NCBI RefSeq assembly: GCF_018687515.1
Contig: NZ_CP061294.1
Coordinates: forward strand, 930,001-994,000
DNA length: 64,000 bases
From: Polynucleobacter sp. MWH-Spelu-300-X4
GTDB lineage: Bacteria > Pseudomonadota > Gammaproteobacteria > Burkholderiales > Burkholderiaceae
Direction: 5' to 3'
Made by a program: the position numbers and the translations under genes. This document shows, piece by piece, positions 19,248 through 28,480 of the stretch (position 1 is its first letter; every line of letters begins with the position of its first letter). The notes beneath the pieces were generated by a model. That model ran no database searches. It was not told the origin of the DNA and was given only the letters and a program-made list of their open reading frames with translations.

Positions 19248-20396
19248 TTAATCAACAATAGAACGCTTCACTCGCGGTGCTACTGCGCATAAAAGCTCAT
19301 ACCCAATCGTGCCAGCAGCTTGAGCGACACGATCAACCGGTAAATAATCACCCCACATCTCAACGACAGTTCCAATATCAGCATGTGGCATATCGGTCAC
19401 ATCAATCGTTATCATATCCATGGATACCTGACCGGCTATTGGGCAAATTTGACCACTTTCCAACCCCTGTTTACCCGACACCCAAACAGGCGTCCCATCT
19501 GGCGCATGCCTTGGATAACCATCCGCATAACCACAAGCAATTACAGCAATACGTATAGGTACATCTGTTTGATAACGAGCCCCATAACCCACCGCATCCC
19601 CCGCTTCCAAATGTTGAATAGCGATAATTTGCGTACGAAGGCTCATGACTGGCTTTAATTTTGCATGTTCAATATCTTCATACTTACCTGAAGGAGATGC
19701 CCCATACAACATAATCCCAGGACGAATCCAATCAGACTGAACTATATGGTGATGCCATAAAATAGCTGCGGAGTTAGATAAAGATGTTTCTCCCGGCAAC
19801 CCTTCAATTGCTTGACTAAACACCTCCAACTGCATATCCACACTCGGTTGCTTATCCACATAATCGGCATTAGCAAAATGCGTCATATGAGCCACTTGAT
19901 AGCCGGCCGAATGCAAGCGATGAAAAACTTCACGATACACCTCAGGCTCAAAACCCAAGCGATTCATACCCGTATTCATTTTCATGAATACCCGCATAGC
20001 CATTGGCTTAGATGACTGCTTAGCCTCTGCGAGATTCTCTAACCAATCGACCTGATCTAAATGATGTACAACACAATCACAACCCAAATCAATCGCAGTA
20101 AAAACATCCTCTTGGCTAAATAACCCCTCTAATAACAAAATTGGCTTCACCCACCCCTGCTCCCGAAGAATAGATGCTTCCGCAAGATCCAACAAAGCTA
20201 AACCATCAGCCTGAATAAGAGCAGAATTCACCATCACCAAGCCATGTCCATAAGCATTAGCCTTCACCACCGCCCATATTTTCGAGGTTGGCATGATTTC
20301 CCGGACACGTTGCAAGTTATGACGCAAGGCATCAGAATTTAAGAGGGCATGTATCGGTCTAGACAGAGTTTTCTCACTTTCGTGTTTTAATGACAC
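19248..20396 (-). CDS. alr: Alanine racemase
   Basis: PLP enzyme making D-alanine for peptidoglycan. I placed the start at GTG 20396 (382 aa); the frame runs further to a TTG that lies inside the divergent lplT-like gene and is unlikely. The PLP lysine is Lys45 in VVKANAYGHG; the second catalytic base is the Tyr in VGYGARYQTD. Other family motifs (HMTHFANAD, GVTLYG-like GIMLYGASPSG, GQVSMDMITIDVT) are present. Only 20 bp separate it from the divergent transporter gene. Confidence 0.93.
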   Translation of the reverse strand: MSLKHESEKTLSRPIHALLNSDALRHNLQRVREIMPTSKIWAVVKANAYGHGLVMVNSALIQADGLALLDLAEASILREQGWVKPILLLEGLFSQEDVFTAIDLGCDCVVHHLDQVDWLENLAEAKQSSKPMAMRVFMKMNTGMNRLGFEPEVYREVFHRLHSAGYQVAHMTHFANADYVDKQPSVDMQLEVFSQAIEGLPGETSLSNSAAILWHHHIVQSDWIRPGIMLYGASPSGKYEDIEHAKLKPVMSLRTQIIAIQHLEAGDAVGYGARYQTDVPIRIAVIACGYADGYPRHAPDGTPVWVSGKQGLESGQICPIAGQVSMDMITIDVTDMPHADIGTVVEMWGDYLPVDRVAQAAGTIGYELLCAVAPRVKRSIVD

Positions 20397-20416
20397 TTCA
20401 TAACTGAATTGTACGA

Positions 20417-21733
20417 ATGAAACCAGGTTTTTACACAATTATGGCGGCGCAATTTTTTTCGTCGCTTGCCGATAATGCATTGCTGATTGCAGCAATAGCA
20501 TTACTTTACCAACTTCAGGCTCCAGCCTGGATGACTCCCCTTTTAAAACTCTTCTTCGTCTTATCTTATGTTGTACTTGCAGCTTTTGTAGGCGCATTTG
20601 CTGACTCAAGGCCTAAAGGCAATGTAATGTTTCTAACCAACAGTATAAAAATTATTGGTTGTTTAGCGATGCTCTTTAGCGCTCACCCCCTTATGGCATA
20701 TGCCATAGTAGGACTTGGCGCGGCAGCCTACTCTCCTGCTAAATATGGCATTTTGACTGAATTACTACCTCCAGAAAAATTAGTGGCTGCCAACGGTTGG
20801 ATTGAGGGTCTAACTGTAGGATCAATTATTTTAGGGACTGTCTTTGGTGGAATGCTTATTTCCAACCAAATTTCAACATTTTTACTATCTTTTGATTTCC
20901 CATTTATCGATACCAGCATTGATACAGCCCCTGAAGCAGCCATATGTATCATTGCATTTATCTACCTAATTGCAGCTGCATTTAATTTAAAAATACCCGA
21001 TACAGGTGTTAAATACCCAAAACAGGGAAAAAATCCCATTCAACTTATCAAAGATTTTGAATACTGCTTCACCACTCTTTGGAAAGATCGTCTAGGACAA
21101 ATTTCTCTGGCAGTAACCACACTCTTCTGGGGGGCTGGTGCCACGCTTCAATTTATCGTTCTTAAATGGGCTGAATCAGCACTTGGCATGACTCTTTCTG
21201 AGGGCGCCATCTTGCAAGCGGTTGTCGCGTTTGGCGTGGCGGGTGGCGCAGTATGGGCAGCATGGAAAGTACCACTTAAAAAATCACTTGATGTACTCAA
21301 ATATGGCGTCATGATGGGAGCTCTTGTCATGCTCATGGCCATTTTCAAGAAAGATCTCCTGCCTCATATTGATATAAATTTTGGCATTTTTCAGATACCA
21401 CTCTATTTGCTTGTAACTTATATCTTCCTTATCGCCATTGGCTGGATGTCTGGTTTTTTCGTTGTTCCCATGAATGCCCTCCTACAGCATCGAGGCCATG
21501 TTCTTTTATCTGCGGGACACTCTATTGCTGTACAAAACTTCAATGAAAATCTTTCTGTACTAGCGATGCTTTGCATCTACTCTTTACTCATATGGCTGAA
21601 TGTTCCGGTCACCATTGTCATATTAATTTTTGGTAGCTGTGTTTGTCTTCTGATGCTAAAAATCATGAGTTGGCACGAAAGAAACCAAAGTGAATATGAC
21701 TCACTGCATCTGATAGGTGAACAGAAACACTAA
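20417..21733 (+). CDS. lplT: LplT-like lysophospholipid transporter (MFS)
   Basis: A 438-aa major facilitator protein with about 12 transmembrane segments. The N-terminus (FYTIMAAQFFSSLADNALLIAAIALL), AYSPAKYGILTELLPPEKLVAANGWIEG and GFFVVPMNALLQHRGHVLLSAGHSIAVQNFNEN match the LplT family, which flips lysophosphatidylethanolamine inward. The usual acyltransferase partner Aas is not adjacent. There is no obvious ribosome-binding site and little room for a promoter in the 20-bp gap from alr. Confidence 0.88.
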   Translation: MKPGFYTIMAAQFFSSLADNALLIAAIALLYQLQAPAWMTPLLKLFFVLSYVVLAAFVGAFADSRPKGNVMFLTNSIKIIGCLAMLFSAHPLMAYAIVGLGAAAYSPAKYGILTELLPPEKLVAANGWIEGLTVGSIILGTVFGGMLISNQISTFLLSFDFPFIDTSIDTAPEAAICIIAFIYLIAAAFNLKIPDTGVKYPKQGKNPIQLIKDFEYCFTTLWKDRLGQISLAVTTLFWGAGATLQFIVLKWAESALGMTLSEGAILQAVVAFGVAGGAVWAAWKVPLKKSLDVLKYGVMMGALVMLMAIFKKDLLPHIDINFGIFQIPLYLLVTYIFLIAIGWMSGFFVVPMNALLQHRGHVLLSAGHSIAVQNFNENLSVLAMLCIYSLLIWLNVPVTIVILIFGSCVCLLMLKIMSWHERNQSEYDSLHLIGEQKH

Positions 21734-21827
21734 TCCGCACAACTGCACACAACCCTTCCAATAATAAGGGCATTACGAATAGTTAAAAATGCTATCGTAA
21801 ATCCAACATCCATTAAAAAATATTTAC

Positions 21828-22574
21828 ATGATTGACTTTCTACTAGACCCTAACACGATCATTGCTTTTTTCACTTTGGCAGCTCTAGAAATCGTTTTAG
21901 GTATTGATAACATCATTTTTATAAGCGTATTAGCCAATCGTCTACCCCACAACATGCGTGATCGCGTGAGGCGCCTAGGCTTACTTTTCGCATTAGTAAC
22001 AAGAGTCCTCCTTCTTTTGAGTCTCAGTTGGGTAATGGGATTAACAGCGACACTCTTTACCCTATTCAATCAGGATATTAGCGGCAGAGACCTTATTCTT
22101 TTATTGGGCGGATTATTTTTATTATGGAAAGCCTCAAAAGAAATCTATCTTGAAGTAGAGGCTGAAGAAGAAACATCAGACGAAATATCTAGCACTACCG
22201 AAAAAGACAATTCGGCCAAAGTATTTTGGTCTGCCGTCATCCAAATTGGAATTTTAGATATTGTTTTTTCTTTGGACAGCGTCATTACGGCCGTAGGACT
22301 CGTTGATGATATCTCCATCATGATTGCAGCTGTTCTCGCTTCTGTTGCAGTTATGTTGTTTGCGGCAAAACCGATTGGGGACTTCGTTCACCATCACCCA
22401 TCCATTAAAGTTCTAGCCTTATCATTTTTAACGATTGTTGGCTTAGTGTTGATTGCCGAGAGCATGGATGTTCATATCCCCAAAGGATATGTTTACTTTG
22501 CAATGGCATTCTCTCTAACAGTTGAATTCTTAAATATTCGAGCCCGCACGAAGAAAAATAAATTATCCGACTAA
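21828..22574 (+). CDS. TerC family integral membrane protein
   Basis: A 248-aa membrane protein of the TerC/YgaP-like family with paired metal-motif helices: ALEIVLGIDNIIFISVLANRLP and GILDIVFSLDSVITAVG. Family members are linked to tellurium resistance and manganese export; the substrate here is unknown. An acidic cytoplasmic loop (residues 108-128) links the halves. Its stop codon overlaps the 3' end of the convergent glycosylase-like gene by 12 nt. No yybP-ykoY riboswitch is seen upstream. Confidence 0.9.
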   Translation: MIDFLLDPNTIIAFFTLAALEIVLGIDNIIFISVLANRLPHNMRDRVRRLGLLFALVTRVLLLLSLSWVMGLTATLFTLFNQDISGRDLILLLGGLFLLWKASKEIYLEVEAEEETSDEISSTTEKDNSAKVFWSAVIQIGILDIVFSLDSVITAVGLVDDISIMIAAVLASVAVMLFAAKPIGDFVHHHPSIKVLALSFLTIVGLVLIAESMDVHIPKGYVYFAMAFSLTVEFLNIRARTKKNKLSD

Positions 22575-23048
22575 AGAGCGCGCCAAAATAAGGTCTTGCC
22601 AAGCGCGGGCCTTATCCGCAGGTTTTTTTAAAAGATGGTCTGGGTGATAACTCAACACAAGGGGTAACTCTTCCCCATTTATCTCGAGTGAATGAACAGC
22701 ACCTCTTAACTCATCGAATGGTTCTTGCAATTGCAATAACTTCTTCCCCTGCTCAACACCCATCGCAACAAGCACTTGTCCAAACACTTGACCAGAAAGA
22801 GCTTCAGCACTAGTTATCAATTGAATATCTGCCCGTTTTAACATTAAAGATGCCAACATCTTATCGAACAAAATATTTGCATCACCACTTAATTGATCAA
22901 CAATAAAAGTCCAAACCACATGGTCCCCAGTAGCAACACTTTCATCTTGAGAGCTAATTTTTGAGGGGACCGCTTGAGATTCAATATCGTCAGAAGCTAC
23001 TACCCACGTACTAATACCCATCGCATTTAAATAATCAATTTGACTCAC
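22563..23048 (-). CDS. Degenerate family-4 uracil-DNA glycosylase-like protein (HolD-position gene)
   Basis: A 161-aa protein with GTG start just after rimI. Its C-terminus (LVLSYHPDHLLKKPADKARAWQDLILA) strongly resembles family-4 uracil-DNA glycosylases, which occupy this place beside rimI in Burkholderiales. But it has no cysteine at all, so the 4Fe-4S cluster is impossible, and the GEAPG active-site motif and NxxKCRPP region are gone. The N-terminus (YLNAMGISTWV) resembles both the glycosylase N-terminus and HolD. It may be a non-catalytic descendant, possibly a replisome psi-like subunit, or a decaying gene. The function is unproven. Confidence 0.6.
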   Translation of the reverse strand: MSQIDYLNAMGISTWVVASDDIESQAVPSKISSQDESVATGDHVVWTFIVDQLSGDANILFDKMLASLMLKRADIQLITSAEALSGQVFGQVLVAMGVEQGKKLLQLQEPFDELRGAVHSLEINGEELPLVLSYHPDHLLKKPADKARAWQDLILARSLVG

Positions 23049-23054
23049 TACAAA

Positions 23055-23525
23055 TCACTCTTTCTTTAAGTCTTTCATCATGACCTTAGCATCTTCTCTT
23101 ACCCCATCATGAGCTGGGTAATACTCCTTGCGTATGCCAACCTGACAATATCCTAATTTCTCATACAAGCCAATAGCTTGCTTATTACTGAACCGCACCT
23201 CTAAAAATATTTTAAAAAGCTCTCTACTAATGGCTAAATCTTCGACAGTCTGCAGAATTCTCTCGGCAAGACCTCGTCGACGGTATAAAGGGTTAACAGT
23301 AATATTTAATAAATTTAGCTCATCAACGCCAGGCATTAAAACGCAGTACGCTAGCAAGGGATCTTTTTCATCATCTCCCTCAGCTAGCTCTCGCAAACAA
23401 TAAGCCCAATAACCTGCTGTTAAAGAATCTGTAAAATTACCTTTAGTCCAAGGAGCCACATGAGTCAAGTCTTCAAGAGCTATCACATCATCTAAATCAC
23501 GGACTGCCATTGGCAATAAACGCAT
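23055..23525 (-). CDS. rimI: Ribosomal-protein-alanine N-acetyltransferase RimI
   Basis: GNAT acetyltransferase that acetylates the N-terminus of ribosomal protein S18. I prefer the ATG at 23525 (156 aa) because AGGTG lies 6 nt upstream; the frame extends three codons to a GTG. Motifs: EDLTHVAPWTKGNF, NLLNITVNPLYRRRGLAERIL (acetyl-CoA loop), FLEVRFSNKQAIGLYEKLGYCQVGIRKEYYPA. Placed between tsaB and the glycosylase-like gene, as is usual. Confidence 0.95.
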   Translation of the reverse strand: MRLLPMAVRDLDDVIALEDLTHVAPWTKGNFTDSLTAGYWAYCLRELAEGDDEKDPLLAYCVLMPGVDELNLLNITVNPLYRRRGLAERILQTVEDLAISRELFKIFLEVRFSNKQAIGLYEKLGYCQVGIRKEYYPAHDGVREDAKVMMKDLKKE

Positions 23526-23537
23526 CTGCAGCACCTA

Positions 23538-24275
23538 TCATCCTTGGCTATTTTGAGCACGCTCAGCAATCGTTTGAGCCACCTTATCTCGAACATAAAT
23601 GGGCTGCAGATCCATAGCACTAACTTGAAGACCTTTTCGTAAAGCATCCAAGCCCAATGTAGCAATTGATCTAGCATGAGGAACCACTAATGCATCAACA
23701 GCTATAGCTTGCGACATCAAATTTGACATAGCTTCTGGATAAGCAGTGACTGCATTACCTAATAAATAAAAACCCGATGAAGGCGGCTCTACTGTCTCAG
23801 GGGCGGATAAATAGATATCACCCAAGCAAACTGGTAAGCCATCTGCAGATACTTCATAACTAGCCCAGTAAACCTCATTCATTCTGGCATCAGTTGCAAC
23901 AAGTAAGTGCGCTCCTGAAGGAATATTAAGGGAACGAATACCCTCTAATGCAACTGCATCCAAACAAATAACCGGTAGACAAGGCAAATCGCCGCCCAAA
24001 GCCATACCTTGACCAATACCCACACCAATACGAATGCCTGTAAAGGCCCCAGGACCTATACCAACGGCAATACCTTCTAAATCTCTAAAACTTAGCTGGG
24101 CCTCATCTAATAAGGCCTCCACCCAATCTAGGGCATGCTGGCTAGATTCTGGGCCAAGGTTCTCATGACGTACTAAAGAAAAAGGAGCTTCTTGCCCATG
24201 AGCAGAAACTCCTCCAAATTGAACCAAAGCCACAGAACACCATTGTGTTGAGGTGTCGATGGCCAAAATGGTCAA
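23538..24275 (-). CDS. tsaB: tRNA threonylcarbamoyladenosine biosynthesis protein TsaB
   Basis: Partner of TsaD in making t6A37 on ANN-decoding tRNAs. The 245-aa product begins MTILAIDTSTQWCSVAL, the canonical N-terminus, with a TTG start directly after the TAA of aceB (TAATTG). The ASKHA-fold signature GIAVGIGPGAFTGIRIG is intact. It is followed closely by rimI. Confidence 0.95.
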   Translation of the reverse strand: MTILAIDTSTQWCSVALVQFGGVSAHGQEAPFSLVRHENLGPESSQHALDWVEALLDEAQLSFRDLEGIAVGIGPGAFTGIRIGVGIGQGMALGGDLPCLPVICLDAVALEGIRSLNIPSGAHLLVATDARMNEVYWASYEVSADGLPVCLGDIYLSAPETVEPPSSGFYLLGNAVTAYPEAMSNLMSQAIAVDALVVPHARSIATLGLDALRKGLQVSAMDLQPIYVRDKVAQTIAERAQNSQG

Positions 24276-25853
24276 TTAAATCTCCTCGTACAAAGGTAAC
24301 GTCAAGAACTCTTCAAATTTCTCGCTAGTACTCATCGTGTCAAAAATCTCAGCTGCACGATCCCAATGACCAGTTGCACCTGAAGCTTTTACTTTAGGAA
24401 GTTCTTCAGCAATTAACTGACGGACCAACTCTGCAGTTACCTTTGTACCATCTTCCAATTTACCTTTTGGAGAACGGATCCATTGCCATACTTGTGAACG
24501 ACTAATCTCAGCAGTAGCTGCATCTTCCATCAAGTTATGAATAGGTACACATCCATTACCAGCTAACCATGCGCCCAAATAATGAATACCGACATTGATA
24601 TTCATACGCAAACCCGCCTCAGTAATTGGTGTTTCTGGCTGGAAATCCAATAACTGCTCAGCAGTCACATTAACTTCTGGCTTTTGCTTATCAAATTGAT
24701 TCGGTCTATCACCCAACACCGCCTTAAATTCAGCCATAGCAGGCTCAACTAGACCTGGATGAGCAACCCAACCACCGTCATAGCCATCTGTTGCATCACG
24801 CTTCTTATCATTAATAATGCCTTGCATAGCAATCGCATTTTTTTCCGGGTCATTCTTAATAGGAATTAAAGCGCTCATACCACCCATAGCTGGTGCGCCA
24901 CGCTTATGACATGTCTTCAACAACAATAATGCATAAGCACGCATAAATGGGGATGTCATTGTCACTTTGGCGCGATCTGCCAAACAGAAATTTTTATCCA
25001 CTTTAAATTTCTTGATACAAGAGAAAATATAGTCCCAACGGCCAGCATTTAAGCCAGCACTATGCTCACGCAACTCGTAAAGGATCTCATCCATTTCAAA
25101 GGCAGCCAAAATGGTTTCAATCAACACAGTCGCTTTGATCGTCCCACGTGGCAGACCAATCTCATCTTGAGCCATGCAGAAAATATCATTCCACAAACGC
25201 GCTTCTAAATGACTTTCCATTTTTGGCAAATAGAAAAACGGGCCAGCGCCACGAGCAATTTGCTCTTTAGCGTTATGAAATAAGAACAAAGCAAAATCAA
25301 AAATACCACCTGAAATACGCTGACCATCAATAGTTACATGTTTTTCATCCAAATGCCAACCGCGTGGACGCACTTGCAATGTAGCAATCTTGTCATTTAA
25401 TTTATAAATTTTGCCATTTTGTTCTAAAGACAACTCGCGACGAACGGCCTTTTTCATATTAATTTGACCTTGAATTTGATTCGTCCAGCTTGGGCTATTT
25501 GAATCTTCAAAATCAGTCATATAAGAGTCTGCACCTGAATTGAAAGCGTTGATCACCATTTTCGCTTCAACAGGGCCAGTAATTTCAACTCGACGACATT
25601 GCAACGCTGCAGGGATTGGCGCAACTTTCCAATCACCCTCGCGAATATGTTTTGTTTCAGCTAAAAAGTCAGGTCTCTCGCCTGCATCTAAACGCTTAGT
25701 ACGTTCAACACGGGCTTTTAGCAATTCTTGGCGACGTGGCTCAAAAGCACGGTGCAACTTAGCGACTAAGGCTAAAGCTTCTGGGGTCAAAATTGTGGCA
25801 AATTCTGGGGTAATTTCGGCATTAATTGCCATACCTTGGGGCAAATTAGACAT
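24276..25853 (-). CDS. aceB: Malate synthase A
   Basis: Glyoxylate shunt enzyme: acetyl-CoA plus glyoxylate to malate. The 525-aa product is of normal A-type length. Visible motifs include DFEDSNSPSWTNQIQGQIN, RPRGWHLDEKH (active-site Arg region), LPKMESHLEARLWND, TVLIETILAAFEMDEIL with the metal-binding Glu, and GRWDYIFSCIKKF. Isocitrate lyase is not in the window. AGGAG lies upstream of the ATG. The leader carries a 19-bp inverted repeat that could be an operator. Confidence 0.97.
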   Translation of the reverse strand: MSNLPQGMAINAEITPEFATILTPEALALVAKLHRAFEPRRQELLKARVERTKRLDAGERPDFLAETKHIREGDWKVAPIPAALQCRRVEITGPVEAKMVINAFNSGADSYMTDFEDSNSPSWTNQIQGQINMKKAVRRELSLEQNGKIYKLNDKIATLQVRPRGWHLDEKHVTIDGQRISGGIFDFALFLFHNAKEQIARGAGPFFYLPKMESHLEARLWNDIFCMAQDEIGLPRGTIKATVLIETILAAFEMDEILYELREHSAGLNAGRWDYIFSCIKKFKVDKNFCLADRAKVTMTSPFMRAYALLLLKTCHKRGAPAMGGMSALIPIKNDPEKNAIAMQGIINDKKRDATDGYDGGWVAHPGLVEPAMAEFKAVLGDRPNQFDKQKPEVNVTAEQLLDFQPETPITEAGLRMNINVGIHYLGAWLAGNGCVPIHNLMEDAATAEISRSQVWQWIRSPKGKLEDGTKVTAELVRQLIAEELPKVKASGATGHWDRAAEIFDTMSTSEKFEEFLTLPLYEEI

Positions 25854-25891
25854 TAAAGCTCCTGAAAAAACAAATAGTTAGAGATTTAGCA

Positions 25892-25910
25892 AACAAATTA
25901 CAAATTTGTT
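25892..25910. promoter_or_regulatory. Inverted repeat in the aceB leader (operator candidate)
   Basis: Perfect AACAAATT-ACA-AATTTGTT, 39-57 bp upstream of the aceB ATG and just after a CATAAT -10-like hexamer on the minus strand. This position would suit a repressor. The cognate regulator is not known. Confidence 0.4.
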
Positions 25911-25933
25911 AAACCTCTATTATGCCTTTTCCA

Positions 25934-25977
25934 TAAAAAATGTCCCAAACAACTCCTAAGAGCTCATTTGGGACATC
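25934..25977 (-). terminator. Rho-independent terminator of the mcm-meaB-pccB-pccA-epi operon
   Basis: Ten-bp perfect stem ATGTCCCAAA / TTTGGGACAT (25940-25949, 25967-25976), followed on the minus strand by T6. It sits right after the last gene of the propionate operon. Confidence 0.88.
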
Positions 25978-25994
25978 AGTTATGACGCCTAAAA

Positions 25995-26456
25995 TTAACC
26001 TAAAGCTGCAATTACCTCTGGCGGAGCTTGCACCAATTCAATCAAAACACCCTCCCCACCAATTGGAAATTCATCATTTCCTTTTGGATGCAAAAAGGTA
26101 ATGTCATATCCTGCCGCACCTTTACGAATACCGCCAGGAGCAAAACGAACTCCCTGAGCAGTTAACCACTCAACAGCTAAGGGTAAGTTATCCACCCATA
26201 AACCAATATGATTCAAAGGAGTTGCATGAACAGCCGGTTTTTTTTCAGGATCGATAGGCTGCATCAAATCAACTTCAACCTTATAAGGGCCCTTACCCAT
26301 AGCACAGATATCCTCATCCACGTTTTCACGTTCTGACTGAAAGGTGCCAGTAACTGCGAGGCCAAACATCTCAACCCACAACTTCTGAAGTTTCGATTTA
26401 TCTGGACCACCAATAGCAACCTGCTGGATACCTAATATTTTGAATGGTTTTGTCAT
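25995..26456 (-). CDS. Methylmalonyl-CoA epimerase-like VOC protein
   Basis: A 153-aa glyoxalase/VOC-fold protein. It would interconvert (2S)- and (2R)-methylmalonyl-CoA between propionyl-CoA carboxylase and methylmalonyl-CoA mutase. Metal-ligand-type residues occur in IQQVAIGG (Gln in place of the usual His), [10 protein letters not shown] and VLIELVQ. It is 9 nt behind pccA, and the whole operon supports the assignment. The first metal site is not the canonical His, so some doubt remains. Confidence 0.8.
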   Translation of the reverse strand: MTKPFKILGIQQVAIGGPDKSKLQKLWVEMFGLAVTGTFQSERENVDEDICAMGKGPYKVEVDLMQPIDPEKKPAVHATPLNHIGLWVDNLPLAVEWLTAQGVRFAPGGIRKGAAGYDITFLHPKGNDEFPIGGEGVLIELVQAPPEVIAALG

Positions 26457-26465
26457 AAGAACACC

Positions 26466-28463
26466 TTACTCAAAACGCAAGATAGGTTGATCGACAGCTA
26501 GGCTCTCACCTTTGGCAGCCATCACTTCAGCCACTACACCATCTTGAGCCGCGACTAAAACGTTTTCCATCTTCATAGCTTCAATAGCAGCTAAACGTTG
26601 GCCTGCCTCAACTTTCTGACCAACTGTCACAGCAACATCCACCAATAAACCTGGCATTGGAGAAAGTAAGAATTTAGACATATCAGGCGGTTCTTTGAAA
26701 GGCATCAGTTTTTGCATCTCAGCGCCTCTCATAGTCAACACCAAGCTATCTACGCGCACACCATCAAATTGAATACGGTAGAACAAACCATTGCGATCTA
26801 GCTGGGCGGAAATTTCTTTTCCATTCACAACAGCGTTGTAAACGATATTTCCAGGAGTCCAATCTGTATCAATGGCGTACACCTGACCACCTACTGTTAC
26901 CTCATAGCCTCTAGCTGCCTCTTCCACAGAAGTTGACACATAATCCATCTTGCCAGGCTCACCAGAACCCACGACAAACTCATGAGGAATCTTTACCTCA
27001 TGACCTTCTAATTGCCCATAAATACCGGCAGCACGATCCAAATAACGGCGATGAATCGCAGTTGCTAAAGCATCCATCAAACCAGGATCACTCGCTTTAA
27101 CATCACTTGCGCGGAACCCATGTGGAAATTCTTCAGCAATAAATCCTGTATTGAAATCACCAGAAATAAAGCGAGGATGCTGCATCAAGGCAGATTGGAA
27201 AGGGATGTTTGAATGGATGCCGCGAATCACAAACTTATTCAACGCTGCACGCATTTTTGTAATGGCATCCATACGATCTTTACCATGAACAATTAGCTTA
27301 GCAATCATTGAGTCGTAATACATCGGAATCTCACCACCCTCATAGACTCCCGTATCAACACGCACACCATCAACTTCCTCTGGTGGTTGATATCTCACCA
27401 AACGACCTGTTGATGGCAGGAAGTTACGGTAAGGGTCATCTGCATTAATACGGCACTCCATCGACCAACCATTACGTTTAATATCCGCTTGACCAAATGA
27501 GAGCTTTTCACCAGAAGCAACGCGAATCATTTGCTCAACCAAATCTAAACCAGTAATGGATTCAGTAACAGGATGCTCCACCTGTAAACGAGTATTCATT
27601 TCAAGGAAATAGAAAGACTGATCTTTACCTACCACGAACTCAACCGTACCAGCAGATTGGTACTTCACGGCCTTAGCTAAAGCAACAGCCTGTTCACCCA
27701 TTGCTTTACGAGTTTCCTCGCTAATAAATGGTGATGGAGCTTCCTCAATCACTTTTTGGTGACGACGCTGAATTGAGCACTCGCGCTCCCACAAGTAAAC
27801 CGCATTACCGTGAGAGTCACCCAAGACCTGAATCTCAATATGACGAGGTTCTTCAACAAACTTCTCAATAAAGACACGATCATCACCAAAGCTATTACGC
27901 GCTTCATTTTTACAGGCTGAGAAACCTTCAAACGCTTCCTTATCATTGAAAGCAACGCGTAAACCTTTACCACCGCCACCAGCAGATGCCTTAATCATGA
28001 CTGGGTAACCAATACCTTTAGCAATCTCAACAGCTGATTCAGGTGTATCAATCGCATCGTTATAACCAGGAATTGTGTTTACTTTTGCCTCATTCGCCAA
28101 TTTTTTAGAAGCAATTTTGTCACCCATTGCAGCGATTGAGTAATGCTTAGGGCCAATGAAAGTGATACCTTCTTCTTCTAAACGTTTTGCAAAAGCCTCG
28201 TTCTCCGACAAAAACCCATAGCCAGGATGAACCGCTTCAGCCCCTGTATCTTTACAAGCTTTAATGATGTTATCCATCACTAAATAAGATTCGCGAGAAG
28301 GTGCTGGGCCAATACAGACAGCTTCATCAGCTAATTCAACATGACGTGCATCCTTATCCGCTTCAGAGTAAACGGCAACTGTTTTGATGCCCATTTTTCG
28401 GGCTGTTTTGATAACGCGGCAAGCAATCTCACCACGGTTAGCAATTAGAATCTTTTTAAACAT
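26466..28463 (-). CDS. pccA: Propionyl-CoA carboxylase alpha subunit (biotin carboxylase plus BCCP)
   Basis: A 665-aa biotin-dependent subunit. The ATP-grasp biotin carboxylase domain (residues 1-450) shows KILIANRGEIACRVI, GGGGKGLR and EMNTRLQVEHPVTE. A linker domain follows, and the C-terminal biotinyl domain carries AIEAMKMEN with the biotinylated lysine about 35 residues before the end. AGGA lies before the ATG. It is downstream of pccB by 17 nt. Use of propionyl-CoA is inferred from the mutase and epimerase in the operon. Confidence 0.94.
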   Translation of the reverse strand: MFKKILIANRGEIACRVIKTARKMGIKTVAVYSEADKDARHVELADEAVCIGPAPSRESYLVMDNIIKACKDTGAEAVHPGYGFLSENEAFAKRLEEEGITFIGPKHYSIAAMGDKIASKKLANEAKVNTIPGYNDAIDTPESAVEIAKGIGYPVMIKASAGGGGKGLRVAFNDKEAFEGFSACKNEARNSFGDDRVFIEKFVEEPRHIEIQVLGDSHGNAVYLWERECSIQRRHQKVIEEAPSPFISEETRKAMGEQAVALAKAVKYQSAGTVEFVVGKDQSFYFLEMNTRLQVEHPVTESITGLDLVEQMIRVASGEKLSFGQADIKRNGWSMECRINADDPYRNFLPSTGRLVRYQPPEEVDGVRVDTGVYEGGEIPMYYDSMIAKLIVHGKDRMDAITKMRAALNKFVIRGIHSNIPFQSALMQHPRFISGDFNTGFIAEEFPHGFRASDVKASDPGLMDALATAIHRRYLDRAAGIYGQLEGHEVKIPHEFVVGSGEPGKMDYVSTSVEEAARGYEVTVGGQVYAIDTDWTPGNIVYNAVVNGKEISAQLDRNGLFYRIQFDGVRVDSLVLTMRGAEMQKLMPFKEPPDMSKFLLSPMPGLLVDVAVTVGQKVEAGQRLAAIEAMKMENVLVAAQDGVVAEVMAAKGESLAVDQPILRFE

Positions 28464-28480
28464 GTTCTTTTCCTAATCGA

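Noticed and set aside
20397-20438. Longer alr starting at the TTG ending at 20438
   Set aside because: It would run into the lplT-like gene and adds non-family residues; GTG at 20396 is preferred.
22563-23048. Functional uracil-DNA glycosylase
   Set aside because: No cysteine and no active-site motif; called glycosylase-like instead.
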